In this document: positions 35,620-45,861 of the stretch, piece after piece
Layout of the letters: the number at the start of each line of letters is the position of its first letter
Position numbering within the stretch: the stretch's first letter is position 1
NCBI GenBank assembly: GCA_038002745.1
Contig: JBBODD010000001.1
Location: 3,844,001 to 3,908,000, forward strand
Direction: 5' to 3'
From: Bacillus sp. FSL H8-0547
GTDB taxonomy: Bacteria > Bacillota > Bacilli > Bacillales > Bacillaceae
Length of the DNA: 64,000 bases
Translations under genes and position numbers: made by a program
Notes under the pieces: generated by a model
Told to the model about the DNA's origin: nothing
Seen by the model: the letters and a program-made list of their open reading frames with translations, nothing else
Database searches by the model: none

Positions 35620-36692
35620 CTGTTAGATTCGGACTGATTGGATGCGGATTTATTTCAAAACGCCATGTGAAAGCCATTGCAGATTGCTCTCAGGCTTCTC
35701 TAGAAGCCGTAAGTGATTTAAAAGAAGACCGGATGGCTGAAGCCATTGCAGACTACAAAAAAGCAGCAGGTGAAGATAAGGACGTTGTCCCGTATACAGA
35801 CTATATGGAGATGCTTTCAAATCAGGACATTGATGTCATCGTCATTACAGTCATCTCAAGTCTTCATTTCAAAATGGCCATAGAGGCACTGAATGCAAAT
35901 AAACACGTCATATTAGAAAAACCTATGGCATTATCTATAAAAGAAGCAGATGGGATCATTGAACTGAGCAAAATGAGGCAAAAACGGGTAATGGTTTGCC
36001 ACCAGCTAAGGTTTCTGCCGCTGCTCTCAAAGATGAAGGAAGTTATTGCAGCGGGAAAAATCGGTACACCTTATTACGCGATTGCTTCAATCAGAATCAA
36101 CCGGTCGAAAGAGTATTATGAGTCTGCACCTTGGAGAGGAACATGGAAGCATGACGGCGGAATGCTGCTTAATCAGGGAATTCACCTGATTGATCTCATG
36201 CAATGGTTTCTTGGAAATGCAGAAAAGGTCTCGGGAGAAATTCTTCAGAAGAATATGACGAAAGAAACAGAAGATGCCGCGCTTGGAATGGTTACGTTTG
36301 AAAACGGAGCTAAGGGAGTGATTGAGGCAAACGTGATCTCCCAGCCTGCAAATATCGGGTATGCCCTTTCAGTTTTCGGCGAAAAAGGAACGCTCTCGGT
36401 AGAAGGGCCTTCATTGAGCAGAGTCTCGAGGTGGCATGCAGAAGGATGTGAACTGGATATTCAGGAACTTGAAGCGTATTCCCGTACGTTTGATGAGCAG
36501 CTTGCCATGTATGAAAACCTGATTGATTCAATACGTCATGAATCCTCTGAACCGCTTATCTCGGGAGATGAGGGAAAGAAAGCGATGGAAATCATTTTTG
36601 CCCTTTACGAGTCAGCCCTAACCGGTCAGCCTGTCTATCTGCCAATGAACGATTTCTCCACTTTATCGATGTTAATAGAAAAGAGGGATTGA
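35616..36692 (+). CDS. Gfo/Idh/MocA-family nucleotide-sugar oxidoreductase (WbpB-like)
   Basis: 358 residues. The NAD site is FGLIGCGFISKRHVKAIAD near residue 5; the EKP motif is HVILEKPMAL near residue 101; HDGGMLLNQGIHLIDLMQWFLG near residues 179-200 carries the catalytic Gly-His-x-x-D. Coupled by ATGA overlap with the aminotransferase. In the WbpA-B-E pathway the dehydrogenase makes a 3-keto sugar that the aminotransferase then uses, and this gene is the only candidate for that step here. The reaction is inferred from context. Confidence 0.85.
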   Translation: MTVRFGLIGCGFISKRHVKAIADCSQASLEAVSDLKEDRMAEAIADYKKAAGEDKDVVPYTDYMEMLSNQDIDVIVITVISSLHFKMAIEALNANKHVILEKPMALSIKEADGIIELSKMRQKRVMVCHQLRFLPLLSKMKEVIAAGKIGTPYYAIASIRINRSKEYYESAPWRGTWKHDGGMLLNQGIHLIDLMQWFLGNAEKVSGEILQKNMTKETEDAALGMVTFENGAKGVIEANVISQPANIGYALSVFGEKGTLSVEGPSLSRVSRWHAEGCELDIQELEAYSRTFDEQLAMYENLIDSIRHESSEPLISGDEGKKAMEIIFALYESALTGQPVYLPMNDFSTLSMLIEKRD

Positions 36693-36693
36693 C

Positions 36694-37632
36694 ATGTTCG
36701 GAAATGTCCTTGTCACAGGTGGAGCAGGCTTTCTCGGTTCGCAGCTTGTAAAAACACTGCTTCCAACTTCAGACCATCTTTTTATTATTGACAATCTGTC
36801 TACCGGTACGCTTGAAGCTATTCCTGAGACAGATAAAATCACGTTTTATAAAGCCTGTATAACAGATGAAAAAGTGCTGGATGACATCCTCCCGAAAGTC
36901 GATTATATCTTTCATTTCGCCTGCAAAAATCTTGTCCTGTCTGTAGACAACATTTATTCAGACTTTCACACGAACGTTCTTGGGGGATTCACGCTTTTAA
37001 GAAAGGCAAAGGAATTGTCTCCGCAGCTGAAGCGGTTTGTTTATGCCTCTACAGCTTCTGTATACGGCAATGCAGAGATCCTTCCTACACCTGAAACCTA
37101 TTACAACATTAAGCTTCCTTATTCAGCCAGCAAATTTACAACCGAGCATTATTGCGACGTTTATTTTAATATGTACCAACTGCCTGTCACAACCCTTCGC
37201 TTTTCAAATGTTTACGGTCCGGGACAGCTGATATCGAATCCATATTGCGGTGTCATCGCCAAATTTTTCGATGCAGCGGGGAGCAATCAGCCTTTTGAGA
37301 TCTTTGGGGACGGAAAGCAGACACGCGATTTTACGTATGTTGAGGATGCGATGGATGCGGTGATTCTTGCGGCCGTGTCGGATGTTGCCCTTGGTGAAAA
37401 ATACAATGTCGGCACGGGTACAGAAACAAGCATTCTGCAGCTGGCAGCGAGTGTGAAAAAAGCAGCAGCAAACGAGACACTCGGCAATACGTTTGCGCCT
37501 AAGAGAACGGTCGATGTGGTGCAAAGAAGATGTATTCATACCGGGAAAATAGAAAGGGAGCTTGGATGGAAAAACCGGCATTCTCTTCTTGATGGGCTTA
37601 CAAAAACGCATCAATGGCTGAAAGGATCGTGA
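36694..37632 (+). CDS. NAD-dependent epimerase/dehydratase (extended SDR) acting on a nucleotide sugar
   Basis: 312 residues. N-terminal glycine motif VLVTGGAGFLGSQLVKTLL near residues 5-23, DNLSTG near 33, the catalytic Thr/Ser near TASVYGN (115) and the YxxxK pair in YSASKFTTEHY near residue 142. The C-terminal part shows GDGKQTRDFTYVEDAMDAVILA near 204-225, a nucleotide-sugar contact. It begins 1 bp after the oxidoreductase gene. B. subtilis ytcA-ytcB-ytcC, a spore-coat-related set, has a similar dehydrogenase, epimerase and glycosyltransferase content. Confidence 0.88.
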   Translation: MFGNVLVTGGAGFLGSQLVKTLLPTSDHLFIIDNLSTGTLEAIPETDKITFYKACITDEKVLDDILPKVDYIFHFACKNLVLSVDNIYSDFHTNVLGGFTLLRKAKELSPQLKRFVYASTASVYGNAEILPTPETYYNIKLPYSASKFTTEHYCDVYFNMYQLPVTTLRFSNVYGPGQLISNPYCGVIAKFFDAAGSNQPFEIFGDGKQTRDFTYVEDAMDAVILAAVSDVALGEKYNVGTGTETSILQLAASVKKAAANETLGNTFAPKRTVDVVQRRCIHTGKIERELGWKNRHSLLDGLTKTHQWLKGS

Positions 37633-37635
37633 ACG

Positions 37636-38619
37636 ATGAACATTTTTCATGGAACGACTGAGATCGCCGGGCAAATGGGCATTTTAAGTTCTGCCCTTGA
37701 GAAAAAAGGCTATAAGTCCCTTGGCTACAACACCTTTCACTCGTATCTAGGGTATAAGGATTATTTGGTGAACACCGATGAAGAATTTCTGAAAAAGAAT
37801 CAGGACCGGCTGATTGAGGAGCATGATCTCTTTCATTTTCATTACAATACCACGATGTGCAAACAATACAGTGACCTTGAAAAAATCTTTGCGAAGCAAA
37901 AGAAGATGATCATGCATCACTGGGGAAACGATGTGCGTTTTCATGAGCAGGCAAAAGAGAAAAATCCGTTTGCCTATACAGGTGACTCTCCGCCAAACGA
38001 GGTCATGCATGAACGTTTAACCAAAGTGTCTGAATTTATTTCAGAAGCGATTGTCCAGGATTATGAAGTTTATGAGTATGTAAAGGATTATTATGAAAAA
38101 GTGCATGTCCTGCCAATCGCGATTGATCTTTCCCAGTTCACGCCGTCATACCCGTCAAAGCATAAGAAAGTTCCGCTCATCCTTCACGCGCCAACAAATC
38201 CTGACTTTAAAGGGACAGAACATGTTGAAGCGGCTATTGAAAAGCTCAGGGGCCGCTATGAATTTACCTACAGGCGCATTGAAAAAATGAATCATGATGA
38301 AGTCATTTCCCTTTACAAAGAAGCAGATATTATTGTGGACCAAATTCTCTGCGGTTCATACGGCCTGTTAAGCGTTGAATCCATGGCGCTCGGCAAGCCG
38401 GTCGTGACGTTTGTCAGACCTGACCTTGTAGATACATTTCCTGACACGCTTCCTATCGTAAATGCTAATCCGGAAACCGTATACGATGCAGTAGAGCGTC
38501 TGCTTAAGCATCCCGAGCTGAGGGAGACCATCGGCAGACAGGGCAGGCAGTACGCAGAAGCCTACCACTGCAAGCATGTTGTTGTAGATGAACTGATAAG
38601 CATTTATAAAAATTTATAA
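37636..38619 (+). CDS. glycosyltransferase of the spore-island GT4-like paralogue set (1 of 4)
   Basis: 327 residues with two Rossmann-like halves. Shared landmarks of the four paralogues: HGTTEIAGQMG near residues 5-15, FHFHYNTT and MHHWGNDVRFHE near 68-105, LHAPTNPDFKGTEHVEAAIEKL near 180-201, and DQILCGSYGLLSVESMALGKPVVTF near 235-260, the donor-binding C-terminal region with the conserved acidic residue. No membrane anchor or signal, so cytoplasmic (mother cell). It ends the operon that makes the nucleotide sugar, and probably transfers that sugar. Acceptor inferred to be the collagen-like proteins encoded nearby. Confidence 0.85.
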   Translation: MNIFHGTTEIAGQMGILSSALEKKGYKSLGYNTFHSYLGYKDYLVNTDEEFLKKNQDRLIEEHDLFHFHYNTTMCKQYSDLEKIFAKQKKMIMHHWGNDVRFHEQAKEKNPFAYTGDSPPNEVMHERLTKVSEFISEAIVQDYEVYEYVKDYYEKVHVLPIAIDLSQFTPSYPSKHKKVPLILHAPTNPDFKGTEHVEAAIEKLRGRYEFTYRRIEKMNHDEVISLYKEADIIVDQILCGSYGLLSVESMALGKPVVTFVRPDLVDTFPDTLPIVNANPETVYDAVERLLKHPELRETIGRQGRQYAEAYHCKHVVVDELISIYKNL

Positions 38620-38652
38620 GAGCGGCCTGAAAAGCCGGTTTCTTACATGGAA

Positions 38653-38678
38653 AAAAGCCGCTGAATAGAGCGGCTTTT
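38653..38678. terminator. bidirectional terminator
   Basis: A 10-bp stem AAAAGCCGCT / AGCGGCTTTT with a 6-nt loop; A run before, T run after. Serves the + operon and the converging minus gene. Confidence 0.88.
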
Positions 38679-38687
38679 CTTCTGTCC

Positions 38688-39683
38688 TTATTTGTATGGC
38701 ATACCTGGATAAGGAGTCCATTTGTATGTTTTGTTTAAAAATGAGGCGATTTGCCCGTATGTGGTACGGTTTTCTGTGAAAATACTTTTCATAGTCTGTT
38801 TAGGAAAATGATAGACGATCACTGCGTCGTTTGTCATATACAGAGCTTTTGTTCCCCAGTTCAAATAGTCCAGAATGTGGGTGTCGTTAAAGGTGACACC
38901 TTTGCCGTATACAATTTGAAGACCGGTGTGGTAGAACTGCGCAAAATTAGTAGAGTGAATAATCCAATTGTAATCAAGATGAGTATTTCCGTAATAATTG
39001 GAGTGGACACAAGCCGCATCGAACCCAAACTCCCTGCATTTGATGGCACCGTAGGATCCTAAGAACGGCAGCCAAAAAGAGTAAACGTTCTTTTCCTTCG
39101 TATAGCTGGTAAAGCCGGTTACAACAGGCTCATCATTCTCCTGAATCGAGCCGCGCTGCCACAAAAACCCTTTAAAATCAAGCTTTGACAAACTGGCTTT
39201 TTCTTTTTCCCATCTTGAAAGGAACTGATCGATCCACCATTTAACAGCCAGCAGGCGGTCATCATTTGAAGAGAAATCCAGTTTCTTTCCATTAACTGAA
39301 CCGAAATCTTTCTGATGGTGAGCAGGGTATGGAACGGCTGCCCATACTTCAGTCCGTTCAAGAGCTGTCTGATTCAGTGCATAAAGATTTGCATCTTTTT
39401 TAAAGAAGTGCTCAATCGCAAGGGTCCAGTCCGCTACATCCGCCTGCTCGCCGAAGCCGGTGAACATCGGGTGAATAAAATGGTCTTTTCTGAAAGAAAC
39501 AGGATTAAAGATAAAACTTTTGAATAAAGATTGAGGTGTAGCAGGATTTTCCTGATTAGTCTGATAAAATGCTAATTCATCGGCCGTCCAGTCTGTTCTG
39601 TCATGACTTGAAATGCCCCCGCATGGAAGCATGCAAATCGATTTGTGGATGGAAAGCTCACTTGCCGTTAAATATCCAGACAA
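38688..39683 (-). CDS. DUF4855-like protein of unknown function in the spore-surface island
   Basis: 331 residues from a TTG start at 39683, 8 nt behind AAAGGAGTG on the minus strand. No signal peptide or membrane segment. The order of motifs (GYLTASE, ICMLPCGG, FIFNPVSFR, FTGFG near residue 80, LLAVKWWIDQFLSRWEK near 145-161, KGFLWQRGSIQENDEP near 171, YTKEKNVYSFWLPFLGSYGA near 193 and GFDAACVHSNYYGN near 220) recalls DUF4855 proteins, some of which have a barrel fold like a glycoside hydrolase. I assign the family with moderate confidence and no function. Acid residues after WQRGSIQE and in DYNW could be catalytic. It is the only island gene between two glycosyltransferase genes that is not obviously one. 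Confidence 0.6.
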   Translation of the reverse strand: MSGYLTASELSIHKSICMLPCGGISSHDRTDWTADELAFYQTNQENPATPQSLFKSFIFNPVSFRKDHFIHPMFTGFGEQADVADWTLAIEHFFKKDANLYALNQTALERTEVWAAVPYPAHHQKDFGSVNGKKLDFSSNDDRLLAVKWWIDQFLSRWEKEKASLSKLDFKGFLWQRGSIQENDEPVVTGFTSYTKEKNVYSFWLPFLGSYGAIKCREFGFDAACVHSNYYGNTHLDYNWIIHSTNFAQFYHTGLQIVYGKGVTFNDTHILDYLNWGTKALYMTNDAVIVYHFPKQTMKSIFTENRTTYGQIASFLNKTYKWTPYPGMPYK

Positions 39684-39738
39684 CGTGCAATCACTCCTTT
39701 AAGTGTCATTCCTGTACAGCATATGGCGCTTTACTATA

Positions 39739-39775
39739 AAAGGTTATGTGTGAAAACATCAATTTTATAACCTTT
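39739..39775. promoter_or_regulatory. inverted repeat in the divergent promoter region
   Basis: AAAGGTTAT (39739-39747) and ATAACCTTT (39767-39775), perfect 9-bp arms 19 bp apart, between the minus-strand gene at 39683 and the glycosyltransferase gene at 39818. Possible regulator site. Confidence 0.4.
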
Positions 39776-39817
39776 CTTTCGGAGACGGAATAAGATATGC
39801 GAGAAGGAGTGTTGTAA

Positions 39818-40801
39818 ATGAAGATTGTCCATTGCCCAACTGAAATTGCCGGACAGATGGGTACTCTGTGCAATGAATTAAGAAAAAAAGGGTATGATGC
39901 AGCAGGGTTTAACTGGTTTCACAGCTATATTAACTATGATCATTCCCATGTTGTTAATACTGATTTATTTGAGCTTAAAAATGTTGTATCAGACATTGTC
40001 GCAAATGCAGATGTTCTCCATTTTCATAATGGGAATACATTTCTAACGGGTAATTATGACCTGCCGAGTCTTGCGGAAACAGGCAAAAAATTGATCATGC
40101 AGCATTGGGGATCAGATGTGCGCACAGCCGGAAACGTGAAGAAATACAATCCATATCCACTTCCGATCGGATATTATTCGGATGAAAAAATTCATGAGCA
40201 CCTTGCATTCAACTCCAAATACATTAAGACAGCCATTGTTCAGGACGGAGAAATGATCAACCACGTCGCCGATTTCTATGAGAAAGTTTATATTATGCCG
40301 CTCGCCTGCAACCTTGATAAGTTCAGTCCTAGATACCCTGGAGAAAACAAAGTGCCTGTCATCATCCATGCTCCTACAAACCGTGAGTTTAAAGGATCAG
40401 AACATGTAGAAGCTGCCATTGATAAAATTAAGGGGAAAGTACCGTTTGACTATCAGATGGTTGAAAAGAAAAGCCATAAAGAAGCTCTTGCCATGTACAG
40501 CGGATCGGACATCATCATCGATCAGATCATGTGCGGATCATACGGCATGCTGAGTGTGGAGGGAATGGCAATGGGCAAGGTTGTGGTTGCGTTCGTGAGG
40601 GATGATGTGAAGGAGAAATTTCCAAGTGAACTTCCAATCGTCATCGCCAATCCTGATAACCTCGACCAGGTGCTCATGGATCTTTTAAAAGACCGGAGTC
40701 GCATGACGGAAATCGGAAAAGCAAGCAGAAAATATGCTGAAAAGTACCATGCAAGCAGCGTCGTTGCCGATTACCTTCTCGAGATTTACAAATCATTGTA
40801 A
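39818..40801 (+). CDS. glycosyltransferase of the GT4-like paralogue set (2 of 4)
   Basis: 327 residues, the same length as copy 1. Landmarks: HCPTEIAGQMGTL near residues 4-16, LHFHNGNTF near 67, MQHWGSDVR near 94, IHAPTNREFKGSEHVEAAIDKI near 182-203, and DQIMCGSYGMLSVEGMAMGKVVVAF near 233-257. Note G instead of S in the VEGMAMG segment. Behind AGAAGGAG. First of three plus-strand genes (two glycosyltransferases and an acyltransferase) that read as one unit. Confidence 0.85.
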   Translation: MKIVHCPTEIAGQMGTLCNELRKKGYDAAGFNWFHSYINYDHSHVVNTDLFELKNVVSDIVANADVLHFHNGNTFLTGNYDLPSLAETGKKLIMQHWGSDVRTAGNVKKYNPYPLPIGYYSDEKIHEHLAFNSKYIKTAIVQDGEMINHVADFYEKVYIMPLACNLDKFSPRYPGENKVPVIIHAPTNREFKGSEHVEAAIDKIKGKVPFDYQMVEKKSHKEALAMYSGSDIIIDQIMCGSYGMLSVEGMAMGKVVVAFVRDDVKEKFPSELPIVIANPDNLDQVLMDLLKDRSRMTEIGKASRKYAEKYHASSVVADYLLEIYKSL

Positions 40802-40814
40802 GGAGCTGATCAGA

Positions 40815-41837
40815 ATGCTTGATAAAAACATTAAAATTATGCATGCTCCTGTAGAGATTGCGGGGCAAGTAGGCCTGATCAGCTCCCAGCTCAGAAAATA
40901 CGGGTATCAATCCGGAGCGTATAATTTCTTTATCAGTTACCTGGATTACAAGCAAACGTTTAATACTGACGCTTTTGAGTTAATGGAGATCTTTGAAAAT
41001 TCATTTGATCATTATGACATTTACCATCTTCACAACGGCTATTCGTTTATGGACAGCTACAAGGATCTTGAACTATTAAAACAGGCAGGGAAAAAAATCA
41101 TTATGCATCACAGGGGAAATGATGTGAGAGCTCCTAAACTTGCGAGAAAGGGAGCTAACTACGAAAACCCTTATGTGAATACAGAAGCGTCCCATGATGC
41201 CGAAAAAATTCATAACAGCCTGCAGCTGTTTGCAGAAGTGGCGGACGCTGCGATTGTCCAGGATCATGAATTATACGAGTATGTGAAAGAGTACTATCAT
41301 GCCAGAAAAAAGAAAGTCTATATTCTCCCAAGACTGATTGAAACAGATAAGTATATTCCTGTGTATCCAGCTAAAACGAAAAAACCGCTGATTGTTCATG
41401 CACCGACTCTTCCAAAGTTCAAAGGGACGGAGCAGATTGAGCAGACGATTGAAAAGCTGAAGGCGAAATTTTCCTTTGAATATATCCGTGTAGAAAAAAT
41501 GAGCCATGAAGAAGCGGTTGCCGTTTATAAGCGTGCGGACATTGTCATCGATCAAATTCTGTGCGGGGCATATGGAAATCTGAGTGTGGAAGCCATGGCG
41601 CTCGGCAAGCCGGTTGTCTGCTACATCCGCCCGGATATTAAGGAAAACCTTCCTCAAAGTCTGCCGATTGTTTCAGCAAATCCCGATACGCTATATCAGG
41701 AACTTAAAGGTCTTCTTAAAAACACTGATCGATTTAAAGAACTTGGCATGGCGGGCAGGAAATATGTAGAAAGGTATCATGAAGCTTCTGTAGTCATGCC
41801 GTTTCTGCTGGATATTTATAAGGAAGTTTCCTCGTAA
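40815..41837 (+). CDS. glycosyltransferase of the GT4-like paralogue set (3 of 4)
   Basis: 340 residues from ATG 40815, behind AAGGAGC; an upstream frame start would overlap copy 2 and lacks a ribosome site. Landmarks: MHAPVEIAGQVGLISSQL near residues 8-25, YHLHNGYSFMD near 72, MHHRGNDVRAPK near 96 (R replaces W of the other copies), VHAPTLPKFKGTEQIEQTIEKL near 193-214, DQILCGAYGNLSVEAMALGKPVVCYIRPD near 246-274. The spread of changes suggests each copy has its own donor or acceptor. Confidence 0.85.
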   Translation: MLDKNIKIMHAPVEIAGQVGLISSQLRKYGYQSGAYNFFISYLDYKQTFNTDAFELMEIFENSFDHYDIYHLHNGYSFMDSYKDLELLKQAGKKIIMHHRGNDVRAPKLARKGANYENPYVNTEASHDAEKIHNSLQLFAEVADAAIVQDHELYEYVKEYYHARKKKVYILPRLIETDKYIPVYPAKTKKPLIVHAPTLPKFKGTEQIEQTIEKLKAKFSFEYIRVEKMSHEEAVAVYKRADIVIDQILCGAYGNLSVEAMALGKPVVCYIRPDIKENLPQSLPIVSANPDTLYQELKGLLKNTDRFKELGMAGRKYVERYHEASVVMPFLLDIYKEVSS

Positions 41838-41849
41838 AGGAGTGGCTGT

Positions 41850-42542
41850 ATGATTCATCCTTCAGCAAAAATCGGAAACAATGTCGTCCTCGGTGAGCAT
41901 GTTGTCATTGAAGAAAATGTTGAAATTGGCAATGACGCCGAAATCGGCCATCATGTTATCATCAAAAAAGACACTAAGATTGGAAACAGGGTGCAAATCG
42001 GCGACTTGTCCGTTCTTGGGAAAACAACATCCAAAAACAAAAAAATGGCGCGCAAGCCCGGAGCAGCTCTTACTCCGCTTGTCATTGAAGATGACGTGCG
42101 CATCGGCTGCAGCACGGTGCTGTACAGGAACCTGCTGCTGAAGCAAGGGGCTTTTGTCGGTGATCTCTCAAGCATCCGTGAAAAAGTGGAGGTAGGAGAG
42201 GATTCAATCATCGGCAGGAATGTCATCGTAGAGACAAATACGCTGATTGGAAACAGAGTCACTGTCCAGACCGGCTGCTATGTAACCGCTGATATGATTA
42301 TTGAGGATAACGTTTTTCTTGGGCCATGTGTATCAACCTCCAATGATAAATACATGGGCGCCGGAAACTATCCTTATCAGGGGCCAATTATTAAAAGGGG
42401 TGCAAAGATCGGCAATAATGCAACACTGCTTCCGGGGATTACGATTCATGAAGATGCCGTTGTTGGGGCAGGAGCTGTCGTAACCAAGGATGTGGCCGCG
42501 AATAAGACATCGGTTGGAAACCCTGCAAGAGTCATTAAATAA
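41850..42542 (+). CDS. hexapeptide-repeat acyltransferase (left-handed beta-helix), possible WbpD analogue
   Basis: 230 residues made almost entirely of imperfect hexapeptides ([LIV]-G-x-x-x-x): [27 protein letters not shown] through [28 protein letters not shown], and a C-terminal [46 protein letters not shown], the standard end of this acetyltransferase family. An insert near residues 50-75 ([19 protein letters not shown]) is longer than in WbpD. It would acetylate the amino sugar made by the aminotransferase, completing a di-N-acetylated uronic acid. It begins 12 bp after glycosyltransferase copy 3. Confidence 0.85.
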   Translation: MIHPSAKIGNNVVLGEHVVIEENVEIGNDAEIGHHVIIKKDTKIGNRVQIGDLSVLGKTTSKNKKMARKPGAALTPLVIEDDVRIGCSTVLYRNLLLKQGAFVGDLSSIREKVEVGEDSIIGRNVIVETNTLIGNRVTVQTGCYVTADMIIEDNVFLGPCVSTSNDKYMGAGNYPYQGPIIKRGAKIGNNATLLPGITIHEDAVVGAGAVVTKDVAANKTSVGNPARVIK

Positions 42543-42549
42543 GTGGTAA

Positions 42550-42575
42550 AACCCCTGCCGGCATCAGCAGGGGTT
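42550..42575. terminator. bidirectional terminator that contains the minus-strand stop codon
   Basis: A 9-bp stem AACCCCTGC / GCAGGGGTT. The stop codon of the convergent glycosyltransferase gene (42564-42566) lies in the hairpin loop. Short T run (ATTTTG) on the plus side. Confidence 0.75.
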
Positions 42576-43829
42576 ATTTTGTGCAGATTGATAGATGTTT
42601 TGAATGAGCGGGCAAACGGCGGATGAGTCATGATGCTTTTCTGCATATATCCTGCTTTTTCTGCCTGTCTCGGGAAAACCATCCCGGTTTTGCAGCAGGT
42701 TTTCCAGCACAGAGCCTATTGTATCCGGATTTGCAGTAATAATTGGCAGGCCTTTTGGATAGTGATGCTGCATTTCATCTGAAATATAGCAGACGACCGG
42801 CTTGCCAAGTGCCATAGATTCGACGCTGAATAGACCGTAGCTGCCGATATGGAGCTGATCAATAATGACATCTGCTTTTTCGTAGATCTTTTTAGCTTCT
42901 TTGTGGCTCATACCCTGCACAAGCCGAAACTGAAAGCTGTATGTTTCTTTCAGCTTATCAATTGCCTTGAGGATGTGGGCGGTTCCTTTAATATAAGGAG
43001 AAGTCGGAGCATGAACAAAAAGCGGCATATCATTTTTGTTGTTTGCCGCGGCAGGCTGATAAGTTGTCAGGTCTATGGCTGATGGAACAATATGGACATG
43101 TTCATAGTAGTCTTTTACATACGGATATAGCTCATAATCAGGAATGATGCAGTGCTTAATGTGACCGGAGAGCGTCTGCAGTTTTTGCTGAATAGCCCGC
43201 TCATTATTTGTTTTAACGAGAGCATAAGGATTTGATTTTAAAGCGATCGAGTGCATTCTTACATCACTCCCCCAATGGTGCATGACCATTGGCTTTTTTG
43301 CATCATTCAGCAACTGGAAGTCAGAATAATCAAAGGTCATGGTTGTTCCGAAATGAAAATGGAACAAATCATACTTCATGATCATTTCTTCAGCAAGCTT
43401 TCTGAGTTTAATATTAAGTTCAGTGGTGCTGCGCTGATTTCTTAAGTCCCATGTGTAGTCATTTTGAAAATTCAAGTAGTACGGATAGTAGTTCAGCGAA
43501 TCACTTACTATCCCCATTTTTCTTAATCCTTTTGACAAGGTATTCATCTGATTGGCGATTTCAATGGATCCATGCAGAACATGTAAGGAGGATTTATCCG
43601 TTTGAAAATGCTGTTGGATCAGCTTTGAAAACATGCTTTCTTCCGGACATTCTTCTCTTCCTCTAAAGAGCCAGAGCCACGCTTGTGGGTACTGGGCATT
43701 ACCCGATGACACAGCAGCGTTCAGCATATATTCCCTGCTTTTCGTATTTTTCATTTTGTTTTCCAAAATAGCCTCATTTAAGGACGGAAGATTAAGAATG
43801 TGTAAGATATCATCCTGAAGATTTTTCAT
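42564..43829 (-). CDS. glycosyltransferase of the GT4-like paralogue set (4 of 4), with N-terminal extension
   Basis: 421 residues; AGGGGG precedes the ATG. The first 80 or so residues are an extra helical region not found in the other copies (LNLPSLNEAILENKMKNTKSREYMLNAAV). The rest follows the set: LHGSIEIANQMNTLSKGLRKMG near 84-105, FHFHFGTTM near 155, MHHWGSDVRMHS near 181, VHAPTSPYIKGTAHILKAIDKL near 277-298, DQLHIGSYGLFSVESMALGKPVVCYISDE near 332-360. It is divergent from the first collagen-like gene across a 14-bp inverted repeat. Confidence 0.85.
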   Translation of the reverse strand: MKNLQDDILHILNLPSLNEAILENKMKNTKSREYMLNAAVSSGNAQYPQAWLWLFRGREECPEESMFSKLIQQHFQTDKSSLHVLHGSIEIANQMNTLSKGLRKMGIVSDSLNYYPYYLNFQNDYTWDLRNQRSTTELNIKLRKLAEEMIMKYDLFHFHFGTTMTFDYSDFQLLNDAKKPMVMHHWGSDVRMHSIALKSNPYALVKTNNERAIQQKLQTLSGHIKHCIIPDYELYPYVKDYYEHVHIVPSAIDLTTYQPAAANNKNDMPLFVHAPTSPYIKGTAHILKAIDKLKETYSFQFRLVQGMSHKEAKKIYEKADVIIDQLHIGSYGLFSVESMALGKPVVCYISDEMQHHYPKGLPIITANPDTIGSVLENLLQNRDGFPETGRKSRIYAEKHHDSSAVCPLIQNIYQSAQNNPC

Positions 43830-43858
43830 GAAGTCCCCCTGATGAAGTAGTTTTCTTA

Positions 43859-45659
<1,801 letters not shown>

Positions 45660-45695
45660 TCTTTTAGATTAGAGATTTATATGATTGATGGATAT

Positions 45696-45745
45696 AGCTG
45701 ACTTATAAGTTTCGTTAGAAAGCGATACGATCAAGTCAGCTTATT
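45696..45745 (+). terminator. probable terminator after the first collagen gene
   Basis: Arms AGCTGACTT / AAGTCAGCT with a 28-nt loop and then TATTTGTTT. Confidence 0.6.
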
Positions 45746-45800
45746 TGTTTACTATTTATCTATTTCATGAAGTTAACCTATAGCCAAATTAATAGTTTTA

Positions 45801-45809
45801 CATACTATA
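45801..45809 (+). promoter_or_regulatory. sigma-K-like -10 box of the second collagen gene
   Basis: CATACTATA fits CATANNNTA, 53 bp before the start. The -35 AC element is weak at the expected distance. Confidence 0.4.
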
Positions 45810-45861
45810 AAGAGAATGCTGACTGAAAGTTAATAGAATACATTTAAACGGAGGAATGCAA

